Assembly (NCBI RefSeq): GCF_003332305.1
Contig: NZ_QOIO01000004.1
Location: 1-64,000 of the forward strand
DNA from: Microvirga aerophila
Lineage (GTDB): Bacteria; Pseudomonadota; Alphaproteobacteria; Rhizobiales; Beijerinckiaceae
Reading direction: 5' to 3'
Length of the DNA: 64,000 nt
Part shown: in pieces, positions 34,895-44,512 of the stretch
How positions within the stretch are numbered: the first letter of the stretch is position 1
How the letters are laid out: every line of letters begins with the position of its first letter
Notes under the pieces: model-generated
Database searches by the model: none
Told to the model about the DNA's origin: nothing
Seen by the model: only the letters and a program-made list of their open reading frames with translations
Position numbers and translations under genes: made by a program

Positions 34895-35014
34895 CCCAGC
34901 TGTCACAGGTTGTAGCCCGCGCTCCCTACGAAATAGCTAATGGCCAAGTCTATCGGCCAGCTAGGGCGCCGGCTGGAAGGTCGCTCGTTCTTCCAGTTTT
35001 CGGAATGACTGCCC

Positions 35015-35158
35015 TTATCGGGGTGAGAGCCTTGGCCGCTCCGTTGTTGCAACGTCGTGTGAAGGGATTAGGCTGACCAGCTGCCCGCTGATCCAGCCGA
35101 CAACAAGACCCGCGCCTAAGATGAACAGCAAACTGCGCCAGTCATGCTTGTTGCCCAT
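35015..35158 (-). CDS. Small membrane protein, 47 aa
   Basis: MGNKHDWRSLLFILGAGLVV then GWISGQLVSLIPSHDVATTE: a short polar start, one membrane helix and a polar tail. AGGATGG precedes the ATG. A decayed relative lies at 34214-34333, which supports it as a real, once duplicated gene. Confidence 0.55.
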   Translation of the reverse strand: MGNKHDWRSLLFILGAGLVVGWISGQLVSLIPSHDVATTERPRLSPR

Positions 35159-35253
35159 TGGTTCATCCATCCTGGTCAGCACCGCTGCAGCCTGAAACTA
35201 GCATGAACCGGATGCTTGCTCTATCGCAGGCTCTTAGGCCAGACCCCAAATTG

Positions 35254-35292
35254 CAGAAGCCCTTGGCCGAGTTGAGCAGCCAAGGGCTTCTG
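35254..35292. repeat. Perfect 14-bp inverted repeat near right island end
   Basis: CAGAAGCCCTTGGC at 35254-35267 pairs with 35279-35292 around an 11-base loop. It follows no gene closely. The 35159-35485 spacer is otherwise empty. Could be a terminator insulating the end or a recombination-related site. Confidence 0.5.
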
Positions 35293-35423
35293 ATTAACGT
35301 GAGTTGGATGGGCGTGACGTGTTCAGGACATCTGCATTGCAGTGTTGCCGCTGGCGGGTGCACGCCGCAGAGCGGCTTGATAGCCGCAACAATAAAGCCG
35401 TCTGAACCCAAGCGGCGCCCGTG

Positions 35424-35444
35424 GGTGGGGAATGGGGTGGGGAA
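35424..35444. repeat. Paired GGTGGGGAA repeats at right island end
   Basis: Copies at 35424-35432 and 35436-35444, spacing 12 bases, the same as the pair at 23165-23185. Likely integrase arm sites. Confidence 0.6.
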
Positions 35445-35485
35445 GGGTCTGCAAGCGGAAAAATTTTACTTGCAGTTACAGAGTA

Positions 35486-36922
35486 TTAAATAGAGATGAT
35501 GGCGGAGAGGAGGTCCGCGACGCGATAGCCGAGCCGTGAGAGGCGCAGGCCGAGATCGGCGTCCTCCGTGACGTTCCAGGCATCCCAGCCGCACACTTCC
35601 TTCAAGACCGCGGTGCGGAAATGATTGGATGTTCCGCCCAGCGCGATAGGGCTGCCGATTTCGGCCAATCCTGGATTGAACACGTCGAACAGAGCCGCAT
35701 ACTCGATGGTGAACATCCGCGCCAACCAGGAATCGTCCGTGTTGTCGATGGTGAGCCTTGCCTGCAGGCAGGCGAACTCATCCGGCAGACAGGCGAAGGT
35801 CGCGACGCTTTTGCGCAACTGGTCCGGATCGGGCACGTCCTCGGCATCATAGACCACCGTGAAATCGCCCTGCGCCAGCGGAAGGGCCACGTTGAGCGCG
35901 CGGGGCTTGGTGCGCGGCTCGCCCGGCGGCGCAATGATCACCTCGATGAAGCCCGGCATGGCAATGCGCCTGAGTACCGCGAGGGTCTGCGGGTCGTCCG
36001 CCTCGAGCACGAGCTTGATGTCGAGTTTGGCGGGCGGGTAGTCCAGCCGGGAAAGGGCGGCCACAAGGCGTGATGCGACACGCCGTTCCCGATAAAGCGC
36101 AGCGATCACCGTATAAACCGGCAGCGCCGCATCGTCCTGCCTGGGCAGACGGGTCGTCGGCTCGACAGAGGCTCCCAGCATCGAAGAGGCCAACCGCAGG
36201 ACGATCAGCCCTAAGAATAACGGGCTCAGGGCAGCACCCAGGAGCGCAATGGTGAGCGCAGGCACCATGACACCGGCGAAGGAGGCGACCAGGGCAAGGG
36301 CGACGAGTGCGGCAATCTGGGCCAGGGACGCGCCATGCAGGCTCGAGAGGTCGCGTCTGCGATCGGGGAGCTCGTGCGCCGCCCGATAGGCGACCGCGCG
36401 GCTTTGGGCCCTGATCACGGCCCTGGCCAAAATGGACGGCGTCGTGATGAGCAGTGGCCCTCCGGGTGGATGCCGGGTCCTCAGGAGCTGGGTGAGAGTG
36501 GGGCCGCGAGGAGCCAGGATGAAACCCGCAGCCTGTCCGGCTGCGGGGGCGAGCCCGGCCAGAATGCTGTTGGGATAGTGAGCCCGGGAAGACAGGCGGG
36601 GTGAGGACGTAAAGGGAAGCCCCAGCTCGCTCGCCAAGGCGCGGTAGAACTCCTGTTCGGGAATGTAGCCGCCCTTGATGAGGAATTCATCGACCGGAAT
36701 GCCCGCGAAGGATGCGAGAGCCGATGCCTGGAGAAGCGCGTTGGGCGCATATCCATGGCGCGCCAGAAACCCGATCTCGACCGGCAGCGCACGCGCGGCA
36801 ACGGTTGACTGTCGGTGTGCCTCCGCTAGACCCTGCCTCACGGGCAAGATCTGCTTCTGGGGATCATGCGAGGCAGCTTGCAAAAGGACATCAGCCGTTG
36901 AAGAACAGAAACATTGTTTCAT
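35486..36922 (-). pseudogene. Glycosyltransferase family 2, N-terminal fragment (split by island)
   Basis: 478 codons on the minus strand. Residues about 40-130 resemble a GspE/MshE-type N-terminal domain (LLQASALASFAGIPVDEFLI, YIPEQEFYRALASELGLPF). Two membrane helices follow near 205-245, then the catalytic domain: YTVIAALYRE, EADDPQTL, YDAEDVPDPDQLRKSV (the DxD region) and VTEDADLGLRLSRLGYRVADL. At ADL the frame enters the island and ends after LSAIISI, so the QxxRW motif and the export helices are lost; they lie at 22468-23049. Domain order is that of membrane glycan synthases. Its ATG overlaps the start of the divergent binding-protein gene. Confidence 0.88.
35501..35519. repeat. Putative attR core of the integrated island
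   Basis: TGGCGGAGAGGAGGTCCGC, same orientation as the attL copy at 23031-23049 with two differences. It encodes the ADLLSA break point of the glycosyltransferase. Confidence 0.75.
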
Positions 36923-37791
36923 GTGTCGCCCGCTTCCTGCGGGAGATCAAGCCCCATCCCGGGTTGCTTGGTGCGGCCTTGCTCGTTCTGCTGACCGTTC
37001 TCCCGCAGGGGGGAGGCCAAGCGCAGGGCGTGTCGATCCCCAATTTCTGGGACCCTCGCGCTCAGCTCGAGCGCCCGGACCTCACCGGAGTCCGCACGGT
37101 TCGCTTCTTAGTGGATGACGAGTTTCCCCCTCTCCATTTCGCCGGACTCGACGGCAACCCGACCGGCTTTTCGGTGGAGCTTGCCCGGTCGGCTTGCGAG
37201 AGGCTCAACCTGACCTGCACCATCCAGGTGCGCCGCTTCGACATGCTGCTTGACGCCCTCTCGGACCGGCAGGGCGATGTGGTGGCGGCCGCCATTCCGT
37301 TGTCCGGAAGCCTGCGGGAGCGCTTCGGCGTGACGGCTCCATACTTCAAGATCCCCGCCCGCTTCGCGGTTAGGAAGGACCGCAACATGCCTGCGCCTGA
37401 AAGCAAGGCGCTCCAGGGCAAGACCATTGGCGTCGTGGAAAAAACCGCTCATGAGGCCTTTGCCAAGGCGTTCCTGCCTTCGGCGACCCTCAAGCCATTC
37501 CCGGATGTTCAGGGAGCCCAGACGGCTCTCAAGGCTGGCGAGATTGATTATCTGTTCGCCGACGGCTTGAGCCTCGCCCTCTGGATGGGCGGCGAGGAGG
37601 CGAGCGATTGCTGCGACTTCTCAGGAGGGCCGTATCTCGAGAGCCGCTACTTCGGAGAGGGCATCGGCTTCATCGTGCGCAAGGACGAGGAAAATCTGCG
37701 GCGCGCCTTCGATTACGCCCTGCAGCAGCTCTGGAAAGAGGGCAAGTATGCGGAGCTTTACCTGCGCTTCTTCCCGGTCAGCCCCTTTTAA
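36898..37791 (+). CDS. Periplasmic amino-acid-type substrate-binding protein
   Basis: A 297-residue family 3 binding protein. After a long signal segment (GLLGAALLVLLTVLPQGGGQ) the mature part has VRFLVDDEFPPLHFAGLDGN, PTGFSVELARSACERL, DVVAAAIPLSGSLRERFGVT and GEGIGFIVRKDEENLRRAF, the standard order for this fold. Such proteins deliver amino acids or similar solutes to ABC transporters, or serve as sensors. No ABC genes adjoin. TTG 36898 has AAGGA nine bases upstream and gives a sensible signal peptide; longer frames starting at 36712 run through the divergent glycosyltransferase. Confidence 0.78.
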   Translation: MKNRNIVSCVARFLREIKPHPGLLGAALLVLLTVLPQGGGQAQGVSIPNFWDPRAQLERPDLTGVRTVRFLVDDEFPPLHFAGLDGNPTGFSVELARSACERLNLTCTIQVRRFDMLLDALSDRQGDVVAAAIPLSGSLRERFGVTAPYFKIPARFAVRKDRNMPAPESKALQGKTIGVVEKTAHEAFAKAFLPSATLKPFPDVQGAQTALKAGEIDYLFADGLSLALWMGGEEASDCCDFSGGPYLESRYFGEGIGFIVRKDEENLRRAFDYALQQLWKEGKYAELYLRFFPVSPF

Positions 37792-37902
37792 GCCGCATTG
37801 ACCCCTGGAACCGTGCTCCTTAGAGCATAGACGTAATCGCCTCTCTGCCGCTTTTGCCGACCACGTTTCTGTGTGCCGCGCTCATTCAATCATCCTGGTC
37901 CC

Positions 37903-39636
37903 ATGTCTCAGTCCCTGTCTGTCGATCCTGCCCTCGTCGAAGCCGCCCAGACCGCCAATGCCTGGCCTTTCGAGGAGGCGCGCAAGCTGGTCGAGCGGCT
38001 CAAACGCACGGGCAAGAAGGAGGCTCTCTTCGAGACCGGATACGGTCCCTCGGGCCTGCCGCATATCGGCACGTTCGGCGAGGTGGCCCGCACGAGCATG
38101 GTGCGCCATGCCTTCCGGGTCCTGACCGGAGACGCCATCCCGACCCGCCTCGTGGCCTTCTCGGACGACATGGACGGCCTGCGCAAGGTCCCGGACAACG
38201 TCCCCAACAAGGAGCTGGTGGCGTCGGCCCTCGGCAAGCCGCTGACCCAGGTGCCGGACCCGTTCGGCACCCATGAGAGCTTCGCCCACCACAACAACGC
38301 GCGCCTGCGGGAATTCCTCGACGCCTTCGGGTTCGACTACGAGTTCCTGTCGGCCACCGAGTGCTACAAGTCCGGACGGTTCGACCAGACGCTGCTCACG
38401 GTGCTCGAGCGCTATGATGCCGTGATGGCCATCATGCTGCCGTCCCTGCGCCAGGAGCGTCAGCAATCCTATTCGCCCTTCCTGCCCGTTCATCCGAAGA
38501 CCGGCATCGTCATGCAGGTGCCCATCGACGAGCGCAAGCTCGATGCGGGCACCATCGTGTGGCGCGATCCCGATACGGGTGAGCGCTTCGAGACGCCGGT
38601 CACGGGCGGGCACGCGAAGCTGCAATGGAAGCCGGACTGGGCCATGCGCTGGGTGGCGCTCGGCGTCGACTACGAGATGGCCGGCAAGGACCTGATCGAC
38701 AGCGTGAAGCTGTCGGGCGAGATTGCCAAGGCGCTTGGCGGCCTTCCGCCGGAAGGGTTCAATTACGAGCTGTTCCTGGACGAGCAGGGACAGAAGATCT
38801 CGAAGTCGAAGGGCAACGGTCTCACCATCGACGAGTGGCTCGACTACGGCACGCCCGACAGCCTGGGCCTGTTCATGTTCAACAAGCCGCGCGAGGCCAA
38901 GCGTCTCTTCTTCGATGTCATCCCGCGCCAGGTGGACGACTACCTGACCTTCCTGGAGAAGTTCCCCGGGCAGGATGCCCGGGCGCGTCTGATGAATCCC
39001 GTCTGGCATCTGCACGCGGGCAATCCCCCGGCGGCGGAGCTTGTCTCGTCGGGCGAGGGCAACCAGCCGGGCACGACGATTTCCTTCTCGATGCTTCTCA
39101 ACCTCGTGGCGGTGGCGAATTCGGAAGATCCCGCCGTGCTATGGGGCTTCATTCGCCGTTATGCGCCCGGTGTCTCGCCGGAGACGCATCCGCGCCTCGA
39201 TAGCCTCGTGAAGCGGGCCGTGCGCTATTTCGAGGACTTCGTGAAGCCACAGAAGACCTACCGCCTGCCGGACGACGTGGAGGCTGCGTCCCTGCGTCGC
39301 CTGTCGGACGTGCTGGCGTCCTTCGAGGCTGGGGACCGGCCAGCGACCGCGGAAGCCATTCAGGAAGAGATCTACAATGTCGGCCGCGCGGAGCCGCGCT
39401 ATCAGGACTTCAAGGCCAAGGGCGCCACGCCCGAGCGGCCAGGCGTGTCCATCGAGTGGTTCAACACGATCTACCAGGTGCTTCTCGGAGAACCGCGCGG
39501 ACCACGCTTCGGCTCCTTCGTGGCTCTCTATGGCGTGAGGGAAACGCGGGCATTGATTGAGAAGGCGCTCGCCGGAGACCTCGTGAAGGACCACGAGACA
39601 TTCCTACGGGGCAGGGAAAAGGGCCGCGCCGCGTAA
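37903..39636 (+). CDS. lysK: Lysine--tRNA ligase, class I
   Basis: A 577-residue archaeal-type (class I) lysyl-tRNA synthetase. The HIGH-like motif is in [16 protein letters not shown] (about residue 50) and the KMSKS motif is [10 protein letters not shown] (about 302). It charges tRNA-Lys with lysine. Class I LysRS is the usual form in alphaproteobacteria. ATG 37903 (MSQSLSVD) is chosen; an in-frame ATG ten codons upstream has no better site. Confidence 0.93.
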   Translation: MSQSLSVDPALVEAAQTANAWPFEEARKLVERLKRTGKKEALFETGYGPSGLPHIGTFGEVARTSMVRHAFRVLTGDAIPTRLVAFSDDMDGLRKVPDNVPNKELVASALGKPLTQVPDPFGTHESFAHHNNARLREFLDAFGFDYEFLSATECYKSGRFDQTLLTVLERYDAVMAIMLPSLRQERQQSYSPFLPVHPKTGIVMQVPIDERKLDAGTIVWRDPDTGERFETPVTGGHAKLQWKPDWAMRWVALGVDYEMAGKDLIDSVKLSGEIAKALGGLPPEGFNYELFLDEQGQKISKSKGNGLTIDEWLDYGTPDSLGLFMFNKPREAKRLFFDVIPRQVDDYLTFLEKFPGQDARARLMNPVWHLHAGNPPAAELVSSGEGNQPGTTISFSMLLNLVAVANSEDPAVLWGFIRRYAPGVSPETHPRLDSLVKRAVRYFEDFVKPQKTYRLPDDVEAASLRRLSDVLASFEAGDRPATAEAIQEEIYNVGRAEPRYQDFKAKGATPERPGVSIEWFNTIYQVLLGEPRGPRFGSFVALYGVRETRALIEKALAGDLVKDHETFLRGREKGRAA

Positions 39637-39643
39637 GCGCCCT

Positions 39644-40276
39644 CTACTGTCGCGCCCACATGACGCGAGCAACCCAGGATACTTCCTCGGCCGGGATCAC
39701 GCGGTCCTCCGCTTCCCCGCCGAAGGAGGCCAATTCGAGAGTCTTGGCCGAGCGGCGCCTGAGCTCCTTGGCCAGGATCTCGCCTCCCGTGGTGCGGACC
39801 ACGACCCTGTCGCCTTTGCGGACGCTCGCCGTCGGGGAAACGATCAGGATGTCGCCGTCCCGGTAGAGCGGCACCATGGTGTCGCCCGTCACCTCCAGGG
39901 CGAAGACCTTCTCCTGACCGAAATCCGGAAAGTCGATCTCGTCCCACCCGGGTCCGCCGGTCGGCAAACCCTCGTCGGTGAAGAGCTTGCCGGTGCCGAC
40001 CTGGGTCATGCTGATGAGGGGGATCATCGAGCGGCGAAGCGAACCGGACGGCTCGACGAGGCGCAGGAAATCCTCCAGCGTCGCACCGGTCGCCCGCAGG
40101 ATCTTTGCAATCGACTCCGTCGAGGGCCAGCGATCCCGGCCCTCGGGACTTGTACGCTTCGATTTGTTGAAGCTCGTCGCGTCGAGACCGGCCTTGCGAG
40201 CCAGCCCTGATGCGGTCATGCCGTGGCGTGCGGCCAGCGCATCGATAGCAGCCCAAACGCGATCATGGGAAAGCAT
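39644..40276 (-). CDS. S24/LexA-like transcriptional regulator with helix-turn-helix
   Basis: A 210-residue regulator. Residues 1-72 are a phage-repressor-type helix-turn-helix (MTASGLARKAGLDATSFNKS). Residues 120-205 are an S24 domain (VFALEVTGDTMVPLYRDGDI, VRKGDRVVVRTTGGEILAKE). In S24 proteases the first motif is G-D-S-M, with Ser as nucleophile; here it is G-D-T-M (T133), while the partner lysine (K170) is kept. Autocleavage may therefore be weak or absent. Convergent with lysK. Probably a stress or phage-derived regulator; it is not the canonical LexA. Confidence 0.82.
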   Translation of the reverse strand: MLSHDRVWAAIDALAARHGMTASGLARKAGLDATSFNKSKRTSPEGRDRWPSTESIAKILRATGATLEDFLRLVEPSGSLRRSMIPLISMTQVGTGKLFTDEGLPTGGPGWDEIDFPDFGQEKVFALEVTGDTMVPLYRDGDILIVSPTASVRKGDRVVVRTTGGEILAKELRRRSAKTLELASFGGEAEDRVIPAEEVSWVARVMWARQ

Positions 40277-40435
40277 TTTGTGAACCTTCGCGGGGTGCGA
40301 AAAAACTTAACTGTACACGAGGCTATGGTTAGGAATTAAGGTTGTTCTATGACCCGACAAGCATGATCGCCACGGAGCGGCGGCGCGTCATCTTCGGGTT
40401 GCTACGTAGGGAATACCCCGGTACTCAGCGTCCTC

Positions 40436-40780
40436 ATGCACATCGTCTATAAAATCTGTCCCGAAAATCTCTGGCGGAGCGCCGAGAAGACCGGTTTTTT
40501 CGCGGGCGCGCCCATCGACGTTCTTGATGGGTACCTCCATTTTTCGACGGGAAAACAGGTCTATGAGACGGCCGCGAAGCATTTCGCCGGTCAGGACGAT
40601 CTTCTGTTGATCGCAATCGACGCTGACGCCCTGGGCACGGCATTGCGCTACGAGCCCTCGCGGGGCGGGGACCTGTTTCCACATCTTTATGCGTCGCTTC
40701 CCCTCACGGCTGTCCTTTGGGTCAAGCCGCTGCCGCTGGGCCGCGACGGCCAACACGTCTTTCCGGATCTTGCTCAATGA
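40436..40780 (+). CDS. DUF952 family protein
   Basis: A 114-residue protein of the DUF952 family: [40 protein letters not shown] and [20 protein letters not shown] are its three conserved blocks. Members have an ADP-ribosyltransferase-like fold but unknown function. Its stop overlaps the start of pyrD by four bases (ATGA), so they are translationally coupled, a pairing frequent in alphaproteobacteria. Confidence 0.88.
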   Translation: MHIVYKICPENLWRSAEKTGFFAGAPIDVLDGYLHFSTGKQVYETAAKHFAGQDDLLLIAIDADALGTALRYEPSRGGDLFPHLYASLPLTAVLWVKPLPLGRDGQHVFPDLAQ

Positions 40781-41859
40781 TCAGCGCACTCTTCCCCCTG
40801 GCGAAAACCGTTCTTCACGCCATCGATCCCGAGACCGCCCATCAGTTGACCATCAAGGGCCTTTCGCTGATGCCCGCCACGCCCGCGCCAAAGGACGATC
40901 CCCGTCTTGCGGTCGACGTGTTTGGCCGGCGCTTTCCCAATCCGGTTGGTCTTGCGGCTGGGTTCGACAAGCAGTGCGAGGTTCCCGATCAGCTTCTGTC
41001 CCTGGGCTTCGGTTTCGTCGAACTGGGCGGGGTCGTGCCGAAGCCGCAGGCGGGCAATCCCCGGCCGCGGGTATTTCGGTTGTCCCAGGATGAGGCCATT
41101 ATCAACCGGTTCGGCCTCAACAGCGATGGGCTCGATGTTGCGCGGCAGCGTCTGGCCGGACGGCAGGGGCGTCCCGGCATCGTCGGCGTCAACATCGGGG
41201 CCAACAAGGACTCGACCGATCGCATTGCGGATTATGCTCTCTGCATCCGCGGCCTTGCAGGGCTGGTGGATTTTCTGACGATCAACGTTTCCTCGCCCAA
41301 CACGCCGGGCCTGCGCGACCTTCAGGGCGAGGCGTTTCTGGACGATCTTCTGGCCCGCTGCATCGAGGCGCGGGATGAGGCCGATAAAGGGCGGGGCAAG
41401 ACGATCATTCTCCTGAAGATTGCGCCGGACATCTCGTTGGAGACCCTCGATGCGATCGTCGCCACAGCGCTGAAGCGCGGCATCGATGGGCTGACGGTCT
41501 CGAACACTACCGTCGCCCGGCCCGCGACCCTGAGGGAGAGGACCCTCGCGGGTGAGACCGGAGGGTTGTCGGGCAAGCCGCTTTTCGCGGTCTCAACGAA
41601 GATGCTCGCGGAAACTTTCCTGCGCGTCGAGCGCAAGATCCCACTCATCGGCGTGGGCGGCGTCGATTCCGCCGAGGCCGCGTGGGCGAAGGTCCGGGCG
41701 GGAGCAAGCCTCGTCCAGTTCTATTCCGCCATGGTCTACAAGGGGCCGGGTCTGATCGACGACATCAAGCGGGGATTGGTCGAAACGCTCGCAGCCGAGA
41801 ACACGTCGCTCGCGCAAGCGGTCGGCAGGGACGCCACAGCATTCGCCGTGGGGGGTTGA
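40777..41859 (+). CDS. pyrD: Dihydroorotate dehydrogenase (quinone), class 2
   Basis: A 360-residue FMN enzyme that oxidises dihydroorotate to orotate with ubiquinone, in pyrimidine synthesis at the inner membrane. Residues 1-40 are the amphipathic membrane-binding helix region ([20 protein letters not shown]). Motifs: [37 protein letters not shown] with the catalytic serine, LKIAPDI, VSNTT and [20 protein letters not shown]. Start overlaps the DUF952 stop. Confidence 0.95.
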   Translation: MISALFPLAKTVLHAIDPETAHQLTIKGLSLMPATPAPKDDPRLAVDVFGRRFPNPVGLAAGFDKQCEVPDQLLSLGFGFVELGGVVPKPQAGNPRPRVFRLSQDEAIINRFGLNSDGLDVARQRLAGRQGRPGIVGVNIGANKDSTDRIADYALCIRGLAGLVDFLTINVSSPNTPGLRDLQGEAFLDDLLARCIEARDEADKGRGKTIILLKIAPDISLETLDAIVATALKRGIDGLTVSNTTVARPATLRERTLAGETGGLSGKPLFAVSTKMLAETFLRVERKIPLIGVGGVDSAEAAWAKVRAGASLVQFYSAMVYKGPGLIDDIKRGLVETLAAENTSLAQAVGRDATAFAVGG

Positions 41860-41871
41860 CGAGAGCCGTTC

Positions 41872-43206
41872 CTACGGTGTTGCGAAGGTCTGCTTGGTAA
41901 GCCTTGCGCATAGGAGCGCCTGGCCGATGCCTCTGGTTCCAAGAAAGACCAGAAGGGCAATCCACAGGGCCGTGTTGCCGAGGCCTCCGGCTGCGAGCAG
42001 GACAAACCCATAGACGGCTAGCGCAACCAACATCAGATCCCGCATGAACCGGGTCCAGGTCGCGCCCGTATAGATACCGTCGAACGCAAAGGCCGCGGCG
42101 CCGACGAGAGGCGTGAGGGCGGCGAAGACCAGGTAGTCCCTGGCATAAGCGCGCACCTCGGGGTTTGTCGTCACGAAGTCGATAAAGAAACCGCCGCCGA
42201 CGAGGAAAATGGTCGAGACGGCGAGGCCGAATCCAAGGCTCCAACCAAGACTCAGCGCAATGGCGCGGCGGAAGCTGCGTTCGTCGCGGGCGCCGACGCT
42301 CTGGCCGCACAGGGTCTCGGCCGCCGTCGCGAACCCATCGAGGAAATAGCCGCCGATCAGGAACATGTTGTAGAGCACCGCATTCGCCGCGAGCGTCACG
42401 TCCCCGGTGCGCGCCCCGAGGGCGCTGAAGATCGAGAAGGCGAGGATGAGAGCCACGTTGCGGATCATGATGTCCCGATTGACCGCCATGGTCTGCAGCA
42501 TCGCGGCCTTGTTCAGAACCTCGCCCATGGACACGGCAAACGGGTTCGAGCCGAGGCGGCGCAGGACCAGAACCCCGAGGCCCACGCCGGCCACTTCGGC
42601 CACGGCCGTGCCGATCGCCGCGCCCGCTACTCCGAGATCGAATGCGAGCACCAGCATCATGGTCAAAAGGATATTGGCGACGTTGATCGCCACCTGAAGA
42701 AGCAGGCCCAGATCCGTGCGCCCGCGCCCCAGGGTCGAGCCTAGGATCACATAATTGGCAAGCGTGAAGGGGGCCGCCCAGATGCGCACGAAGAAGTAGG
42801 TCGAGAGCGCTCCCGTCACTGCTTCGCTCGCCCCCACGAGCGGGAAGGCGATTGCCGCAATGGGCCATTGCAGCAGGATCAGCAGCAAGCCCGTGACGGC
42901 TGCGACCAGGAGGGCGCGCGCCAGGGTGCAATCCACCAGATGCCGGTCGCCCGCGCCGGTCGCCTGCGCGGTCAGGCCGGCGGTCGCCATGCGCAGGGAG
43001 CCGAAGCTCCAGAACACGAAGTCGAAGATCACCGAACCGAGCGCCACTGCGCCGAGGAGATGTGCTTCTCCCAGGCGGCCGATCACCGTGGCGTCGACGA
43101 GGCCGAGCAGGGGCGTCGTCACGTGCGACAGGGTCATGGGCAGCGCAAGGGCGAACATGCGCCCGTGCGTGACCTCGATCCGCCGCGTGGAAACGGAGCC
43201 GTGCAT
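41872..43206 (-). CDS. MATE family efflux transporter
   Basis: A 444-residue, 12-helix antiporter. The N-terminal block RMFALALPMTLSHVTTPLLG, VDATVIGRLGEAHLLGAVAL carries the P-x-x-x-x-x-x-P and D-x-x-x-I-G patterns of the DinF-like MATE subgroup. Repeats of the same pattern start again near residue 230 (NKAAMLQTMAVNRDIMIRNV). MATE proteins expel drugs or metabolites using sodium or proton gradients. Substrate unknown. Convergent with pyrD. Confidence 0.9.
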   Translation of the reverse strand: MHGSVSTRRIEVTHGRMFALALPMTLSHVTTPLLGLVDATVIGRLGEAHLLGAVALGSVIFDFVFWSFGSLRMATAGLTAQATGAGDRHLVDCTLARALLVAAVTGLLLILLQWPIAAIAFPLVGASEAVTGALSTYFFVRIWAAPFTLANYVILGSTLGRGRTDLGLLLQVAINVANILLTMMLVLAFDLGVAGAAIGTAVAEVAGVGLGVLVLRRLGSNPFAVSMGEVLNKAAMLQTMAVNRDIMIRNVALILAFSIFSALGARTGDVTLAANAVLYNMFLIGGYFLDGFATAAETLCGQSVGARDERSFRRAIALSLGWSLGFGLAVSTIFLVGGGFFIDFVTTNPEVRAYARDYLVFAALTPLVGAAAFAFDGIYTGATWTRFMRDLMLVALAVYGFVLLAAGGLGNTALWIALLVFLGTRGIGQALLCARLTKQTFATP

Positions 43207-43214
43207 AAGCCTTC

Positions 43215-43475
43215 TCAGCGCCGGCTGAAAAGTCGCGAGAGGACCCAGAGCGGAACGACGACGACTGCCCCATAGAGCACCCAGAGGCCGATTTCCTGCA
43301 CGGTCTCCAAGCTGAGATCCAGCACCGAGCTGATCCAGTTGTAGAGGCCCTCGATCAGCCCGAAGGGCGTGATGTCGAGAAACGCCATGAAGGCCCCGAC
43401 CAGAAGGGACAGGAAAAGCAGCCTGACCAGCACGGACCCGGGCGAGCCTCCAATAAATCGGTTCATGTCGGACAT
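43215..43475 (-). CDS. DUF6460-like small membrane protein, 86 aa
   Basis: From ATG 43475 (MSDMNRFIGGSPGSVLVRLL): two membrane helices separated by a short amphipathic stretch (LIEGLYNWISSVLDLSLETV) and an arginine-rich end (LSRLFSRR). This layout matches a small family widespread in Hyphomicrobiales (DUF6460, as I recall). GAGGATGAG precedes the start. Eight bases before the MATE start, so probably one operon. Confidence 0.72.
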   Translation of the reverse strand: MSDMNRFIGGSPGSVLVRLLFLSLLVGAFMAFLDITPFGLIEGLYNWISSVLDLSLETVQEIGLWVLYGAVVVVPLWVLSRLFSRR

Positions 43476-43543
43476 CCTCTCATCCTCGTCGAAGAGCTGG
43501 CTGGACCTTGGCGTTGGCGTGTGCTTCATCGCAAGGGTCCGCG

Positions 43544-44512
43544 ATGAACGCAACCCGTCCCGAGCCTGGCATGATCGATCCCGCCCTTTTCGACCCCGCC
43601 GCCGTCAGCGACGAAATCCGCGCCCAGAACGCCGATATCGTGGCAAAGCTCTCAGGCCTGCCGGACGCCTGGTCGGCTCCCCCGGCCGTGGTGCGCGCGC
43701 GCCGCCGGCAGGGCCTTGGGCCGTTTCCCCTTCTGCCCACGAGCCCCCGGGCCCAAACCATCATGATCGACGGTCCGGCCGGTCCGGTGCCCCTGCGGGT
43801 CATCGCGCCGGACAAGCCCACAGGGGTGTATCTCCACATCCACGGCGGCGGATGGACTTTGGGCACCGCCGATGAGCAGGACCCCTGGCTCGAACGCCTA
43901 GTGGAGCGTTGCGGCCTCGCGGCCGTGTCGGTGGAATACCGGCTGGCTCCGGAAAATCCCTATCCGGCTGGTCCCGACGATTGCGAGGCGGCGGCCCTTT
44001 GGCTCCTGCGGGAAGCTGAAAGCCATTTCGGCACATCGCGCTTCTTCATCGGCGGCGAGTCCGCCGGGGCGCACCTGTCGGCCCTGACCATGCTGCGCCT
44101 GCGTGACCGGCATGGGCTGATGCCCTTCCGGGGCGCAAACCTGTTCGCCGGCTGCTACGACCTCACCATGACGCCGAGCGTGGCGAACTGGGGCGAGGAA
44201 AAACTTATCCTGAACACCGACAACATCCGGATCATCTTCGATAATTTCTGCGGCCCGGACCTCGACAGGCGTCACCCGGACGTGTCGCCTCTCTATGCGG
44301 ATCTGAGAGGGTTGCCGCCCGCGCTCTTCTCCGTTGGCACGCGCGATATCCTGCTGGACGACACCCTCTTCATGTCGTCCCGCTGGGCCGCTGCCGGAAA
44401 CAAGGCCGATCTTGCCGTCTGGCCGGGCGGCTGCCACGTCTTCCCGCGCTTCGAGAGCGCGCTCTCCGAGCAGGCTCTGTCGCGGATCGATGATTTCGTA
44501 AAGGCGCTTTAG
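43544..44512 (+). CDS. Alpha/beta hydrolase of the hormone-sensitive lipase family
   Basis: A 322-residue esterase-type hydrolase. HIHGGGWTLG (oxyanion hole), GGESAGAHLS with nucleophile serine, TRDILLDDTLF with the acid and GGCHVFPRF with the histidine complete the triad in the expected order. HSL members hydrolyse short acyl esters. AAGGG precedes ATG 43544. It converges on the response regulator with a four-base overlap. Confidence 0.88.
   Translation: MNATRPEPGMIDPALFDPAAVSDEIRAQNADIVAKLSGLPDAWSAPPAVVRARRRQGLGPFPLLPTSPRAQTIMIDGPAGPVPLRVIAPDKPTGVYLHIHGGGWTLGTADEQDPWLERLVERCGLAAVSVEYRLAPENPYPAGPDDCEAAALWLLREAESHFGTSRFFIGGESAGAHLSALTMLRLRDRHGLMPFRGANLFAGCYDLTMTPSVANWGEEKLILNTDNIRIIFDNFCGPDLDRRHPDVSPLYADLRGLPPALFSVGTRDILLDDTLFMSSRWAAAGNKADLAVWPGGCHVFPRFESALSEQALSRIDDFVKAL

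Larger units (their letters stand above)
33890..35014. other. Gene-poor right part of the island
   Basis: About 1.1 kb with no confident intact gene. It holds a decayed copy of the small membrane protein at 34214-34333 and one very short hydrophobic frame at 34781-34894. Base composition is less GC-rich than the flanking core genome. It looks like decaying island sequence. Confidence 0.5.
23050..35519. mobile_element. Integrated 12.5 kb genomic island
   Basis: Bounded by imperfect 19-bp direct repeats, inserted in a family 2 glycosyltransferase gene. It carries a P4-type integrase just inside the left end, an AlpA-like regulator, DNA-binding proteins typical of Hyphomicrobiales islands, cargo (lytic transglycosylase, RarD-type transporter, ParA) and several decayed genes. 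No conjugation or phage structural genes are seen, so it is at most mobilisable or satellite-like. The intact integrase and terminal repeats suggest excision may still be possible. Confidence 0.82.

Noticed and set aside
23050..35519. Island as a conjugative element or full prophage
   Set aside because: No relaxase, type IV secretion, capsid, portal or terminase genes seen.
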